NCBI GenBank assembly: GCA_031308135.1
Contig: JAHLJT010008756.1
Coordinates: 62,920,317 to 62,984,316, forward strand
DNA: 64,000 nt
From: Acheta domesticus
Lineage: Eukaryota; Arthropoda; Insecta; Orthoptera; Gryllidae
Direction: 5' to 3'
The notes under the pieces were generated by a model. That model was not told where the DNA came from. It saw nothing but the letters and a program-made list of their open reading frames with translations, and searched no databases. How positions within the stretch are numbered: position 1 is the stretch's first letter; each line of letters starts with the position of its first letter. Both the position numbers and the translations under genes were made by a program. Below, piece after piece: positions 23,518-34,645 of the stretch.

Positions 23518-24075
23518 AACTCCCCTTCGTTCTTCCTGCTATGCCTCACATCCACCTACTTCCCCTCATCACGGGCCATTTTTTCCCGCCGTCCCCTCCT
23601 CTTCTTCTTTGACCTCTCTCCTTCCCACCCTTACTGTCACTCTTCCCCCGCTTCGGCCTCTGTCTCTTGTGTGCCATCGCCCGCGTCGCCACCACGTTCT
23701 CGCGCCGCCCCTCCCCACCCTGCCCCGCCCCACACTCGCCCCCGCTCTCCATCCCCGCGCACTCCCCGCCGCGAGCAAAAAGCGGGCGACGCGGGTGTCT
23801 GTGGCGGTCGGCCGTGCATCACACGCTATCACGCGTGTGACACAGTCGCCGCCGCCGCCGCCGTCGCGTCACGCGGCCACCGGATTTATGGCTGAAAGCG
23901 ATTATAATTAAGTTGACACGAGATTCATCTGCGGCCGCAATAAACAATGTAGAGTGCGGGCGGGCGCGGAGACGGCGCCCTGGGACCTTGCGACCCGCCC
24001 CGCCCCTTTCTCCACGCCCCGCTCCCGCTGCCTCGCCTGGTCTCGCCACGTCCAATCCAACCCTCTGGTGTCTCA
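23518..24075. other. GC-rich block, no gene seen
   Basis: Pyrimidine-rich to GC-rich, CpG-rich DNA next to the SINE head, with (CCG)n-like bits near 23845-23865. Several long frames overlap on both strands (for example 23422-23895 plus and 23569-23832 minus), all Pro/Arg/Ser-rich. A CpG-island-like regulatory role is possible but unproven. Confidence 0.5.
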
Positions 24076-25175
24076 CTCTGTGGATCCAATGGATATTTTG
24101 GAAGAAAAAATTTAAAAAAATATCGAAGTTAAAATATTTAAAGTTCGTAAGAAACTTAATGCTGTTGATCTAACAATCCCAGTGGTTCAAGGTGTTATGG
24201 TAATAAAATCACCTTTGGCCTGGGTGAATGTTAAAACTACATTCTTGTTGAATTTCAGCAGTTAAGAGAATGATTAGGTTTATCAGGACACCCGGTCACC
24301 ATTGATGTGCTTTGTCTTTAGTTATCACAAAAATCAGGGCAAAATATTTTTTAAAGAATTCTTTTATTAAAGATCAACATTCAATGATATTCGAAGTAAT
24401 GATGAACTTGCATAGGGCCATAAAAGTTGTGACCCTTAGGAGAAAACGGTGGCAAAGGCGTATAAGAAGAGCAACTTTTGAAAAATAATCAACATAAACA
24501 TTTTTCAATGTACAGTTTATAAAAAGAGCTTTTAAAACTTTTGAAGCTAATTACCATATAAATTCACCATTATTGACCCGCCTACCCTCGAAAGCCATGA
24601 CTTCTATTACTGTTTTCATTTTTTTCAGCTCTTTCAGTTTTACATGCGTGATGTCTTTCTTCCAACGTTTTTTTAATTTTCATGTTTGACAAAATTTACC
24701 TATTTTGTGTATGTTAATTGTCGTTATCTTGAATTAAATTATATTTTTTTGTTTTACTATCTCTGATAACATACAGACGTATGCGTAAGTGAAAAATATT
24801 ATTACTTCTTTAGTGTTTTGGAGAAGGTATAATAAAAATGCAATCAATGGATAGATTTTAATATTCTTATTATATTTTGCAAAGATACATATTCATGTAA
24901 ACTCTTGTTGTTAGAAATAAGATATTTTTTACAGCAATCCGTTTAATGATAAAATATCAATTTTGGCAATTATTCTATCTGCAGAATAGAATCTCCAGAA
25001 TTGTTAAATCAGTAATAACAAATTAAGTTTAATGATTTTTGATTCAATATTATTTATTTTGTGAATACCTCTGACACTGGTAGTGCTTAAAAGCGTAACA
25101 ATTAAGGAAACCGTAAAAAATCGCATAATATACAAAGAGTTTAATAAAGCTTTGTAAACTGTCTTCGAGCGATAT
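24076..25175. other. AT-rich non-coding stretch
   Basis: AT-rich sequence with frequent stops in all frames and no motif I recognise. Confidence 0.5.
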
Positions 25176-25199
25176 TCAGAACCTATTTGCATTGTCACT

Positions 25200-25990
25200 A
25201 TTTGCCTTCACGAGATACAGCCAACTGTTCTCCGGCCCGCTTTATTTTTCTCATTCATCCATACGTTCTTCCTACTCACCAGGTCGCCCCTATATCTTTT
25301 CCCCACGTCGGTTCCTCTTCCAACCGTCTGTCCAGGCCTCGCGTCCGTTATTTTGTCCGTCCCAACCTGATCAGTCTCTTCAAGGTCCGTCCTGTCTACC
25401 CTCCACACTCCCCTTCCTTTTCTCTCGTGACCGTCCCTCTCATTTCCATTTACCCCTGACCACTCATATTGACAATTCTCCACCAAGATTGTTCCCTGTC
25501 ATAGAGTTTGTCTCGGCCGCGCGTCGCATTTCCCTAACAAGCGAAAGCTCGGTCTTTTCCTCACGTCCGTCTCCGCATTCGTCTCAGTTGCATGCTTTCA
25601 TTCCTTGATCGCTCTGACCCGCTCTTGCCCGTTCATGTCCCTCTCCGCCTCCACGTACCATTCATGTTATCTTGCTCCTCACCTCCGTCCCTGTCCTACT
25701 GATCAGTTCTACTTCGTCCCTTTGCACTCTAACTCGGTCGTCTCTATTCCGGTCCGTTCTTCGGTTCCCTCTTAGTCACTGATCCAACCCGTCAGATCGC
25801 TCTGCAAGCTCTTTATACCCCTCTCAGATAATCAGATCTCCCAAGGACACTCATGCCCCGTTTCATTCTTTTCCAAACGTTCCCCACACCACTCCGCCCT
25901 GTCCACCCCAACGACTCCTTGCTCAACTCTATTCTCCCACACGTTCCTCACTTTATTCTTTAGGCTCTTTCCGCTCCGACACTCGCCTTC
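25200..25990. other. Pyrimidine-rich low-complexity stretch
   Basis: The plus strand is strongly C/T-rich with recurring CGTCCCTCT- and GTCCGTC-like words. Frames such as 25192-25608 code Ser/Pro/Arg-rich sequence without a domain. It leads into the 155-165-bp tandem repeat. Confidence 0.55.
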
Positions 25991-25995
25991 CTGCC

Positions 25996-26345
25996 ATCGA
26001 CCGTCTCCCACAACTCCCGTCCACATCCACCTTCCTTGATCCTCCTCGTTCCTCCCCTCTTCATCCCTCCCGCCCGCCCCACACCGTCCCTGCGTCCCTT
26101 CTGCCTAGTTCCCTTTTCGCCCTTTCCGTTCGAACCATCGGCTGCCCGCCCGCCACCGTCTCCCTCAACTCCCGTCCACATCCACCTTCCTTGATCCGCC
26201 TCGTTCCTCCCCTCTTCATCCCTCCCGCCTATCCAATCTCGTCCTGCCCGCCCCACACGTCCTTTCTGCCCAGTTTCCTTTTCGCCCTTTCCGTTCGAAC
26301 CATCGGCTGCCCAGCCTCGACCGTCTCCCTCCCATCCCCTCCACA
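25996..26345. repeat. Tandem repeat, ~155-165-bp units
   Basis: Two full units and the start of a third begin with CCGTCTCCC at 26001, CCGTCTCCC at 26156 and CCGTCTCCC at 26321. Shared landmarks are CCGTCCACATCCACCTTCC, TTCCTCCCCTCTTCATCCC and CGTTCGAACCATCGGCTGCC. The overlapping minus-strand frame (25960-26346) codes the repeat as Gly/Arg-rich protein with internal duplication and is not a credible gene. Confidence 0.85.
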
Positions 26346-26853
26346 TCCGCCCTTGCCCGGCGCGCCCTTGGGGAGCGCGCGTCGTGCGAGCGCCGTATCG
26401 CGTGGCCGCGGCGGCCGGTGCTGACCCCCGGGGCGTCGGGGCGAGGAGAGCCTGCCAGGCCCACCCCTCTCAGTCCCAACACAGACCTCTGTTACAGGAG
26501 CTCTGATTTTTCGGCTCTCGCTATTCGTACGTTCATGACCAGCCCTTAGTACAGTGTTGTCGAGGTCGATGTCACGAGCGGGGGTCCGTGGCACAAGTGC
26601 CACGAAGTAATCGCCCCTCCACGCAGTTCATTACCCCGCCACCAGAGACAACGTCATCCCTGTTATAAAACGACGAGGGTACTACTAATAGTTTCCTTTC
26701 CCGACGCTAGTGGCGAAGAGAAGCTCGTGGGATGCTACGGTGCGACGAATCGTGCCACTGCCATCAGTAGAAGACCTTGGCACCACTGCCTTAGTACATT
26801 GAACAGGTCGTGGTAGCGGTGGCGGTGTGGCAGGTACGCTAGCGATGGCTGGG
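26346..26853. other. GC-rich block then mixed sequence, no gene
   Basis: A CpG-rich stretch at about 26350-26480 is followed by mixed-composition DNA. Just before the SINE tail (26810-26850) a short GGTGGCGGTGTGG-type stretch appears. No gene is supported. Confidence 0.5.
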
Positions 26854-27394
26854 GTTGATTGATTCCTGCCTCCTGGCGCGTGAACTGCTAATGTTATTAG
26901 TTCCCTAAGAGTAGTGCATGTTTTATTGGGAGGTGGCGGTGATCGTTCACCGCTAGATGGCGACAGCCGACCTACCCCTCGGCTTGCAGTTTTGTCCCAA
27001 CCAGGTATCTCCATCCAGCCAGGTACCGCCCTAGCCAGGACAAGCTCTAAGCTCCAGACCTGTCTCCAGGCATGTGTGGTAGTGTAATGCGTGTTAGTGA
27101 AAGCGAGTGTAACTAAGTGGTGCTGATAGGGCAAGGAAGTGGAAGGAAAGATCGCAAGCGGTCCAGTCAGTTAGGGTACTGCTCTGCCATTCGCCTGATG
27201 TTGATCGGAGAAAGCAGATAAAACTACCAATCAGGGCAGACGGACACTGGAATTCTCCTTCGGAGAGAGGTTGAATTAGACCTGGCTATCTAGCTAGTAC
27301 CGATAATTCTAGCATCGTCGGGACTCGAACACCAGAACCTCCCTGTCAGAAGCACTTCAGTGACATCGATTGATGCCCTGAGGCACCTAAGCTG
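26854..27394 (-). mobile_element. SINE copy F, full length
   Basis: A minus-strand copy about 540 bases long. The 3' tail is short (complement of GGTTGATTGATTCC). The B-box region is well kept (complement of GGGACTCGAACACCAG near 27320), and the head complements GATGCCCTGAGGCACC near 27374. It is flanked on both sides by GGT/GGC-rich degenerate trinucleotide DNA. Confidence 0.88.
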
Positions 27395-27640
27395 GTGCGG
27401 TGACGGGGGCGGTAGTGCTGGCGATGGCTGCAGTGGTGGTGGGGTGGGGTCTGTGGGGTGACAGGAGGGGAGAGGGTTGTTGGACGATGGCAGTGGCAAT
27501 GACAGAGACGATGAAGATGTAAGTGGCAGGGACGGGCCGGGAACGGGGACGGGTGCGGGGGCATGGAACGGAGATGGTGTAGTGGTCATGGTGACGGTGA
27601 CGGTAGTTGTGCTGGTGGTGTCTGAGGAGTAAATAGTGGT
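27395..27640. repeat. Degenerate GGT/GGC/GAC-rich array
   Basis: Imperfect GGTGGT, GACGGT and GGGGAC units on the plus strand directly beyond the SINE head. Minus-strand frames (27290-27589, 27387-27692) are Pro/His/Ser-rich artefacts. Confidence 0.65.
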
Positions 27641-27654
27641 GCTGAAAATGGAAA

Positions 27655-27760
27655 TTACAGGTGGCGACCCATGGTGTTGTTACAGGCCGCACACCTCTTC
27701 GTACCTAGGTTCAAATTCCGTTCAACTTATGGAAAACATGTGATGGACACAACGGGTTTG
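27655..27760 (+). repeat. tRNA-derived SINE-like fragment, second family
   Basis: GTGGCGACCCATGGTGTTGT at 27661 gives an A-box-like start, and CCTAGGTTCAAATTCCGTTC (B box GGTTCAAATTCC at 27708-27719) follows at tRNA-like spacing. It differs from the main family. The 3' limit is not clear. Confidence 0.5.
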
Positions 27761-28020
27761 CGGTATGTTTGATTAAACTTCTATGCCCAAAACGTCTGAC
27801 CGACAAAGAGAATGTCTTTTTTGTATTTGTGTCATTTCCTATATACCATTAAATTTGTATTGTTTTACATAGTACCCAACATTTATCAAACATTTATGCA
27901 AAGTTATTTGTTTCACCACCATAAACAGTTCATCAACGCTTTTTGGATATATTCACTAAAAATGTTTTGGACAATTTGCTGAGATATGTACTAGTAAAGA
28001 ACTACAGCTTTATATATATT

Positions 28021-28588
28021 TATTTGATACTGTTGTGTGAGTGTGTGACAGAGAGAGAGAGAGGCAGAGAGAGAGAGAGAGAGAGAGAGAGTGTATTTTC
28101 AGATGGTCAAGGAGGATTCAAAATATCTTTGGGTAGCGTGAGTGGATTCTGTGTGGCTCTCTGTAAACCTGACCTAGTTCTCTAGGTTTAAACTATTTCT
28201 GGAGTTTCTGTAACGCGTAACCACAGTTTCCGTCTCAATGTTAAAAGGTACCTATTGCAGAGATGGCTTCTGAAGCATGCACAATTATTGACGCTTCTCT
28301 TCACACAATGAGTGGACCTTTTAACATTGAGACGGAAACTGTGGTTACGCGTTACAGGAACTCCAGAAATAGTTTAAACCTGGAGAACTAGATCTGACTT
28401 ACAGACAGTCACACAGAATCCACTCACGCTACCCAAAGGATGTTTTGAATCCTCCTTAACCATCTGAAAATACATTCTCTCTCTCTCTCTTTCTCTCTGT
28501 GTCTCTTTCTCTCTCTCTCTCTTTCTCTCTCTCTGTCTCTCTCTGCCTCTCTCTCTCTGTCATACACTCGCACAATAGTACCAAATTG
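28021..28588. repeat. Large imperfect inverted repeat
   Basis: The left arm (28021-28249) and right arm (28316-28588) are near-identical reverse complements. For example ACGCGTAACCACAGTTTCC in the left arm is matched by its complement at 28336 onward, and TGAGTGGATTCTGTGTG by its complement near 28415. The arms are separated by a 66-base spacer. Each arm holds a microsatellite of different length: GA-rich in the left (28049-28092), CT-rich in the right (28476-28560). I see no transposon end motif or clear target duplication. It may be a foldback element or an inverted duplication. Confidence 0.9.
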
Positions 28589-30668
28589 CTTGCCAAGCTC
28601 ATTTTTTCTGTCAATCTAACATATCTAAACCGCAAGTGAATTGACACTCAGACCTGAAGATGATTCATCCTATAATGTTCTAATAACTTTATATAAACAC
28701 CCTTAAAAGTCAGAAATGCCGAGCAAGAAGAATTAAAATTTTAAAAAATCTTGGAAATATTCAGAAAAAATGAAACAGTTGTGATTTTCACTAAAAAAGT
28801 GGTAATATCTATTTGTATAATTCCGCCTATTCTCATATTACACAAACCGACTGTATTCTTGTACTCAGTGTCTCCGTGCTTACGACACAACTGATGTCGT
28901 GCAACAGAAATGCTCTAAGGAAGAGGTTGTGCGCCATTAAATATTTTCTTTTCACGTGTTGCATTATGGAACCGCAACTTTTCTTTTTAAATAACTGTTG
29001 TGGTGAGTATACACTCTAGTATGTTATTGCAGTATTCGTCATGACTGTACTTGTTACAATATATAATTTATGTTTCTTATGCGATAATATTTTATTTGTT
29101 GTTCTTAGGCAGAGAGCGTACCACATTTTAGGAAGCCATTTTGTGTGGTTTTGTTCAATAGCATTTTGCTGTTGCAGGGCACTAGAATGTATTGATGTTT
29201 ATTATGATGTGTCTCAATGTCAAAAGGAAAATGAAATGCATTTCCTTTTGTTTTATCTGACTGTTATTCTTTCCTCTTTCCTGTGTACTACTTAATGTTC
29301 TGTTTTTCTATTTCATGCGGGAAATAATATCAAATAAAACATTTAGTCTGTCATCATATTTCACATGGCAGCAAGATTTATAACATTCAATTTGCTCAAG
29401 GTTGAGGTATTTATTCTTCTGAGACATTTAAATAAAGGGAAATAATCATTATATACACGTTTACGAGTTTGTCTCACTGTTGCGTTGAAAATTAATAATA
29501 AAATACATTTTTGTATACAATTTAACGATTTGTTCACATGCTCAGTTGTGAAACTTGTATACATTGTCAGCTTGATCGTCTTACCTATTTTGAATTTGTC
29601 TACCCAAATTTCTATAAATATTTTCACATCATCATCATTATCAATCATCAGCCTCTCGGTTTTCTTCCACCTTTAACCAGTTTTTGCTACTTATTACACA
29701 AAAAGAGAAAGTCTGGTATCCGTTATCTGCGCAGAATTTTTTTGCTGCTTATTGACGTCATTTGTACACCGTTCTCGATTTCTTTCAACCGACCAAAAGT
29801 ATTAATAGAAATGTTTTAAAAAAGCCTCACACACGAACACTTCATTCTCGGACGTACTAGGGCAGCTCGCTCACGAGTGTCACAATATCTTGGAACCACA
29901 AATTCCTTTACTCAGCTTTGGCTCCATTACAAATTATCGGAAGTTTTGATTGTTCTTGAATATAATTCGATACTTGCAATTGATCTTGAAGTGTCCGCTG
30001 CCGACATTGATATTAACAACTCGGCAGTGAGCAACTATTAGATTGCAATGAGAACTAATAAAGAAACGGCCTTCTTGAGGACAGATAGATTTTCTAGTTC
30101 CAACTAATTGCCTGTATATTCAAAGACATTTGCCTAGGATATTTTACTTCTGCTTCAATTTGTTGTTTCTCTGTAATATATGTTATTTATCAGGATTATG
30201 AAAGCTTACAGGAGCATATTTGACATTTCTGATCTAACGTTGTGGCAACGAACGGTTTGGAGCTGGGATCACTAGGATTTATTGGAGCTGACATTGCTAG
30301 CGTTTGTAGAGTGCAAGGCGCATCAGAAATTTTATGGATTAACAACATATCTCATTTCTCTGATTTTATTCTAATTTATTTTACGGGTTAAATATCCGAA
30401 AATGCTGGGTCGTGGGATCTGCGCACAACCTACAGTATTTGTTCTTGTAGTTGTCGATGAAATTCATTTTTATATCAAATGTGATTTATGGAGAACACGC
30501 TGAAATATTTTGAAATATCTGAAAGTTGGGTCAGTCCTCCAGGAGGTAAATTCAAAGGATTATAGAAATCGCAAAGTGCAAAATGCCAGAATCTTGTGTG
30601 AGAGGGGGGAAGAACATTTAAAAACCTATTTCTTACAAGCTAAATGTTAGCAAAAATAATAATAAATT
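28589..30668. other. AT-rich non-coding stretch
   Basis: Short frames only, none resembling a known family. No repeat or RNA motif was identified. Confidence 0.5.
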
Positions 30669-30669
30669 A

Positions 30670-30719
<50 letters not shown>

Positions 30720-30720
30720 A
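30669..30720 (+). repeat. (ATT)n microsatellite
   Basis: About 16 ATT trinucleotides, ending at TATAATATTGC. Confidence 0.95.
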
Positions 30721-30879
30721 TATTGCAGACATATAAGATGAAATTCCTCGAAAGCTTTTCTAATTTCCAACAGTGGAAAAACTCAATGGAAGCACTGACT
30801 GTAAAAGTATGTACAACACTTACTTGCTACGCTACATTGAGGGACACTAAATACAATATCGGATGGAGCAGTGGTGACT

Positions 30880-31146
30880 TTGGCGGCGGTGGCGGCGGTA
30901 GCGGCGGTGGCGGCGGTGGCGGTGGCGGCGGTTGCAGTGGCGGCGGTGGCGGTGGTGGCTGCGGTGGCGGCGGTGGGCGGCGGTGGCGACGGTGGCGGTG
31001 TGGCTGCGGTGGCGACGGTGGCGGCGGTGGCGACGGTGGCGGCGGTGGCGGCGGTGGCAACGGTGGCGGCGGTGGCGGCAGTGGCGGCGGTGGTGGCGGC
31101 GGCGGTGGCGGCGGTGGCGGTGGCAGCAGTGGTGGCGGCGGCCTTT
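30880..31146 (+). repeat. Degenerate (GGCGGT)n array
   Basis: About 265 bases of imperfect GGC, GGT, GAC and GGCAGT triplets. All three plus-strand frames stay open (poly-Gly, poly-Ala/Val, poly-Arg/Trp), and so do minus-strand frames, which is the signature of a triplet repeat and not of coding DNA. It is followed by a GC-rich stretch to 31340 that contains many CpG sites. Confidence 0.9.
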
Positions 31147-31340
31147 AAAGGCATTCCTTAACAGCCTCTGGCGCCAGCGCGCACGCGCGTAGCTTCGCCC
31201 CCATCGTCTCCTCTTTGCGCAAAAGCGACACGTGTGTGACGGGCACATTAGTGAGCCACCGCCCCATCTGAGCCCGCAGATAGCCCTCAGTTGGCGCCAG
31301 GGCGGCCGCCACTGTGGAGATAGTGGGAGTGAGGGTGGAG

Positions 31341-31669
31341 CACATTGAGTTGATATATGCGAAAATTTTTTCTAGTCCATACGAGTCCTTCGAGTACGAA
31401 AATATATTTTTTTCTTATTCTTATTTTGTTTGTTAACTTCGTTGTGTACAACTTAACTCTTAATCATATTAAAAATAATTACGTACGTTTAGTATACGGG
31501 AAAGTAAAAAAGGGTTTCATGAAAATCAGTGCACACGTTGGAGACTTTCAGTGAAACGTAACTAACTTGCAGACATACCTGTTAGTAAATTAAATTAATA
31601 GTATTAATAATCAGTCAAAATAGTGCATCAAATTAATATTACAAAAATAGATATATCGATGTCTGTGGT
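31341..31669. other. AT-rich stretch, nothing definite
   Basis: One plus-strand frame (31357-31554) is hydrophobic at first but has no recognised domain. Nothing else is seen. Confidence 0.4.
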
Positions 31670-32069
31670 TGTGACTGATCCACAAAACTGTTAAAACCAC
31701 TAGAGCGATTACACTTAATGCCGCACGAACCCTTTTAAGAAGTCGAGGAAAACCAGGCGGGGATACGTAATCCCAAAGTATTATCCCAAATTTGTCTACA
31801 CTGCTAACTTTATTTGTAGCTACTACATTAATTCGCGGTTTGTTACTACATTTAGTTATAAAATGTTATTAGAAAATATGCAACTCCCAATACATTTCTG
31901 AGTCATTCTTTTCTTGCGGTGCAGGGAGATGCGAGGCTGGACAGTAACAGGAAGGATGCGCTGGATGGGCGGAACGGGAGAGTTGGGCAGGGCGGACAGT
32001 GCGTGTGGGTCGCGCGAGGCTGATGAATAGATGATCGTGATAAATACCCTAGCAACCCCGGGTAATCAG
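31670..32069 (+). mobile_element. Non-autonomous Helitron remnant (probable)
   Basis: The 3' boundary reads TACCCTAGCAACCCCGGGTA then ATCAG, a diverged version of the complete Helitron's end (CCCGGGCAACGCCGGGTACT then TCAGCTAG), with the terminal CTAG lost. About 130 bases upstream, GCAGGGAGATGCGAGGCTGG and ACAGGAAGGATGCGC recall the 3' subterminal region of that Helitron. Near 31690, AACTGTTAAAACCACTAGAG resembles the stretch seen near Helitron 5' ends. The 5' limit is uncertain. No coding capacity. Confidence 0.5.
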
Positions 32070-32129
32070 ATTGTAATAAAATTAAATAGTAAATATTTGA
32101 TAATTAAATGTTTAAGCTTCAAATATCGC

Positions 32130-32935
32130 TGCTCACAAATAAACACCGCTCAATTTGCCGACGACACTGCACTCTACATCTCAGGGAACTCTTTAACAAC
32201 TCTTCAAACACAACTTCAAAATCACTTAAACTTACTTGCAAATTGGGCTAATATCTGGAAAAATAAAGTTGAATCCAACAAAATCCTCAGCAAAGATATT
32301 CACATTAAGAACATTCACACATCCTCTTCCACTTTTCATAAATAATGACATCATCAATTGGACACCAACTAAATAAAACAATACAATAAATTAAATTTTG
32401 ACACTCGACTCAACTGGAAGCAGCATGTAGAGGTAAAAACTCAGCAAGCCAAAATTAAACTAATTCAATTACGACCCTTACTGAACCAACACAGTCAACT
32501 CTCCACATCTAATGCTTTATTACTCTACAAAGCAATAATCAGGCCTACACTCTTATATGCTTGTCCCATCTGGACCTATACCACCAATACCAACCTAAAT
32601 AAAAAGCAAGTGATCCAAAAAAAATTTTTAAGATTAATACTAAAGCACCATGGTTCGTAAGTAACAGCCAACTGCATAATGATTTAAATATGAACACAAT
32701 AAAACACCAAATAGCTTATCTTGCACACAATTTTTACACAAACCTTCCCAAATTCAAGCATCATCCTTCTATAAACTGGTCAAAACCCCCAAGTATCAAA
32801 CGAGAATTAATAACAGATATCCCCTGCATTCATTCTATAAAATATTCGCAAACCTGGAATAATTACTTATTTGAGGTGCTCCCTGTTTCCTCTCTCACTT
32901 TATTTTTTTATATTATTTTTATAGAATTGTAGTGT
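32130..32935 (+). pseudogene. 5'-truncated LINE reverse transcriptase
   Basis: C-terminal half of a Jockey/I-like reverse transcriptase. INTAQFADDTALYIS at about 32136-32180 holds the catalytic FADD box; NHLNLLANWANIW follows. After frameshifts come DTRLNWKQHVEVK, LLLYKAIIRPTLLYACPIW and QVIQKKFLRLIL (thumb), and finally IKHQIAYLAHNFYTNLPKF with a Trp-rich end (KYSQTWNNY) in another frame. Everything upstream of the FADD box, including the endonuclease, is missing, as in typical 5' truncation. Stops and frameshifts make it non-functional. It begins about 65 bases after the Helitron remnant. Confidence 0.88.
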
Positions 32936-33050
32936 GTATAGTTTTAATTTAGCATAAGGTAGATTATGTCCATCAAACATTTGCACAGTGTAACAAAATG
33001 TAAACTGAACAACGTAATGTCAACTGAAAATAAATTATAATTAAAAAAAA
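32936..33050 (+). other. LINE 3' untranslated tail with A-run
   Basis: About 115 bases follow the coding remnant, ending in AATAAATTATAATT and eight A residues at 33043-33050. This fits a LINE 3' end with a short poly(A), and so marks the likely right boundary of the insertion. Confidence 0.6.
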
Positions 33051-33612
33051 TATCGCTACTCTGTCCTTCTGTTTCCTCCAATCTATTCTAAGCAGATTAG
33101 GCAGCAGTACATTTGCAGCAACATTTCCATGCGCAAGAGGAGACTCGAATCTAATATATTAAAACTTCAATCTTCGAGATAATTCCGATGTTTCATCTAA
33201 GCAAAGTCACCTGCTCGAGTCGATCATTCTTATTTATAGAATATTATCTATTTTTTTGTTCTTTCTTGAGTTTATTAAGTAGACACATATTTCCACAGAT
33301 TTGACGTTCTTACTATTCTCGCTCATTTCTCCAATTTACTAATATCTTCATATGTTGCGAAGCCGGGCCGACTCATCAGTGCCCGGCGCTGGGCGTCGCA
33401 ACTCGACCCTTGTACTGAGGTGACGCGCCGGCAACGCGCCCTCAGCGCGCGCCGCACAAAGGGCCGCCCTGACTCACGGCGACCGTCGGCCCCATGACGC
33501 GCCCCGCCCTGTCGCAAGGCACGGCTCCGCCGCGCACCCATCCCTGCTCTGGAGCCAAACACGGCGTACGTGACGTACACAGAAATGCAACCCTTGACCC
33601 GTCCGCCGCCCT

Positions 33613-33648
33613 CATAAGGCCGGCGCATCCCCGGAGACGGCAGTCAGT
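33613..33648 (+). promoter_or_regulatory. LTR core promoter (TATA-like plus Inr)
   Basis: CATAAG at 33613-33618 stands about 31 bases upstream of TCAGT (33644-33648), an arthropod-type initiator. The spacing fits a pol II core promoter inside the LTR, which would put the R region just downstream. Confidence 0.45.
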
Positions 33649-34023
33649 CTCCAGGTCACGCTCAGAGGGACGGTAAGCGAATCGGTGTCTGCACCATAGG
33701 ACCCGGCTTCCCCGACCAAGAGTAGTGCCCTGGGCTCCGAGGCTCGGCAAGCGGATCGGTGTCTCCACCATAGGACCCGAGCGCCCCGTCCAAAGAGCAG
33801 CCGACATAGCCAGTACGGTGTTACCGCTGCCGTCTTCGCTGTCACCGCCGCCGTCTTCGCTGTCATCGCCACCGTCTTCGCTGTCGACACCGCTGGACGC
33901 CGCCCGGCCACCGTCGTCGCCGTCACCGTCGCCGCCGCCTCTCCTGCTACCCGCCCCTCCCGCTTCGACTGTCTGGGTACTTCCAAACCATGTAAGTTCA
34001 ATATGTAAGTCCTGTTTTGACAG

Positions 34024-34029
34024 AATAAA
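34024..34029 (+). terminator. LTR poly(A) signal AATAAA
   Basis: AATAAA lies about 78 bases before the LTR's 3' end, within ACAGAATAAATCC, and is followed by a T/G-containing stretch. The position is as expected for the R/U5 border of an LTR. Confidence 0.5.
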
Positions 34030-34107
34030 TCCTTGATTAACAATCTCTGCGTGTGCATCTGGTTAGCCCGCCATCCGCTCCCTCCTTATGTCGTCGGCGT
34101 CACGACA

Positions 34108-34554
34108 CATACAGTTCTCTCGTTCGCGCAGAAACCCAGTCAGCTTATTCAGACAGAATGCTGTGTAATGATTCTATTTTTACTTTCGCGTCTTACTTCG
34201 TAAGAAGAGAAAGCATTCTGTCCGTGCGACAGAAAACAGCAATTTCCCGACAGAAAAACTCTTACTGCTAGGCTGTGGTAACGAAAACGTAGCGTTGAAC
34301 TCTGAATTCCTGATACCTGCAAAAGTTAGAAATAATGTCAAAAGTATGTGCTGTTGGATCATGACCGGTTTCTTTATACGTTGATTTTTCTACTTCTGTG
34401 ATTAACTATAAGTTACACGATTTTTCTTCTGTTATACATCGGTTGAAATTTTTGCTTAAAAATCTTCCGTGCTCTTTTGTGTCTCCCTACTGTTCAGGGA
34501 CGAGGCGGGGGTGATGGCGGCGGACGCCTCAGGGGCGTCTGCTTGGCGATGGTA

Positions 34555-34555
<1 letters not shown>
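34108..34555. other. Mixed sequence, no gene seen
   Basis: About 450 bases without a recognised feature, apart from an imperfect inverted pair AGACAGAATGCTGTG / AGCATTCTGTC near 34150-34220. Confidence 0.45.

Positions 34556-34556
<1 letters not shown>

Positions 34557-34645
<89 letters not shown>

Larger units (their letters stand above)
33353..34107 (+). mobile_element. Solo LTR, Gypsy-like, with CATA duplication
   Basis: A 755-bp unit starting TGTTGCGAAG and ending CACGACA is flanked by the same four bases CATA on both sides (33349-33352 and 34108-34111). TG...CA ends with a 4-bp target duplication are normal for Gypsy-type LTR retrotransposons, and no internal region is present, so this looks like a solo LTR left by recombination. 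Inside are a TATA-like box, an initiator, two 36-base repeats 74 bases apart (33671 and 33745, CGGTAAGCGAATCGGTGTCT-type), three 21-base repeats around CGTCTTCGCTGTC (33826-33885) and a poly(A) signal. GC-rich composition marks most of it. Confidence 0.8.

Noticed and set aside
30723..31248. Glycine-rich, alanine-rich and proline-rich frames
   Set aside because: All phases of a degenerate GGCGGT array are open on both strands; a triplet repeat and not a gene.
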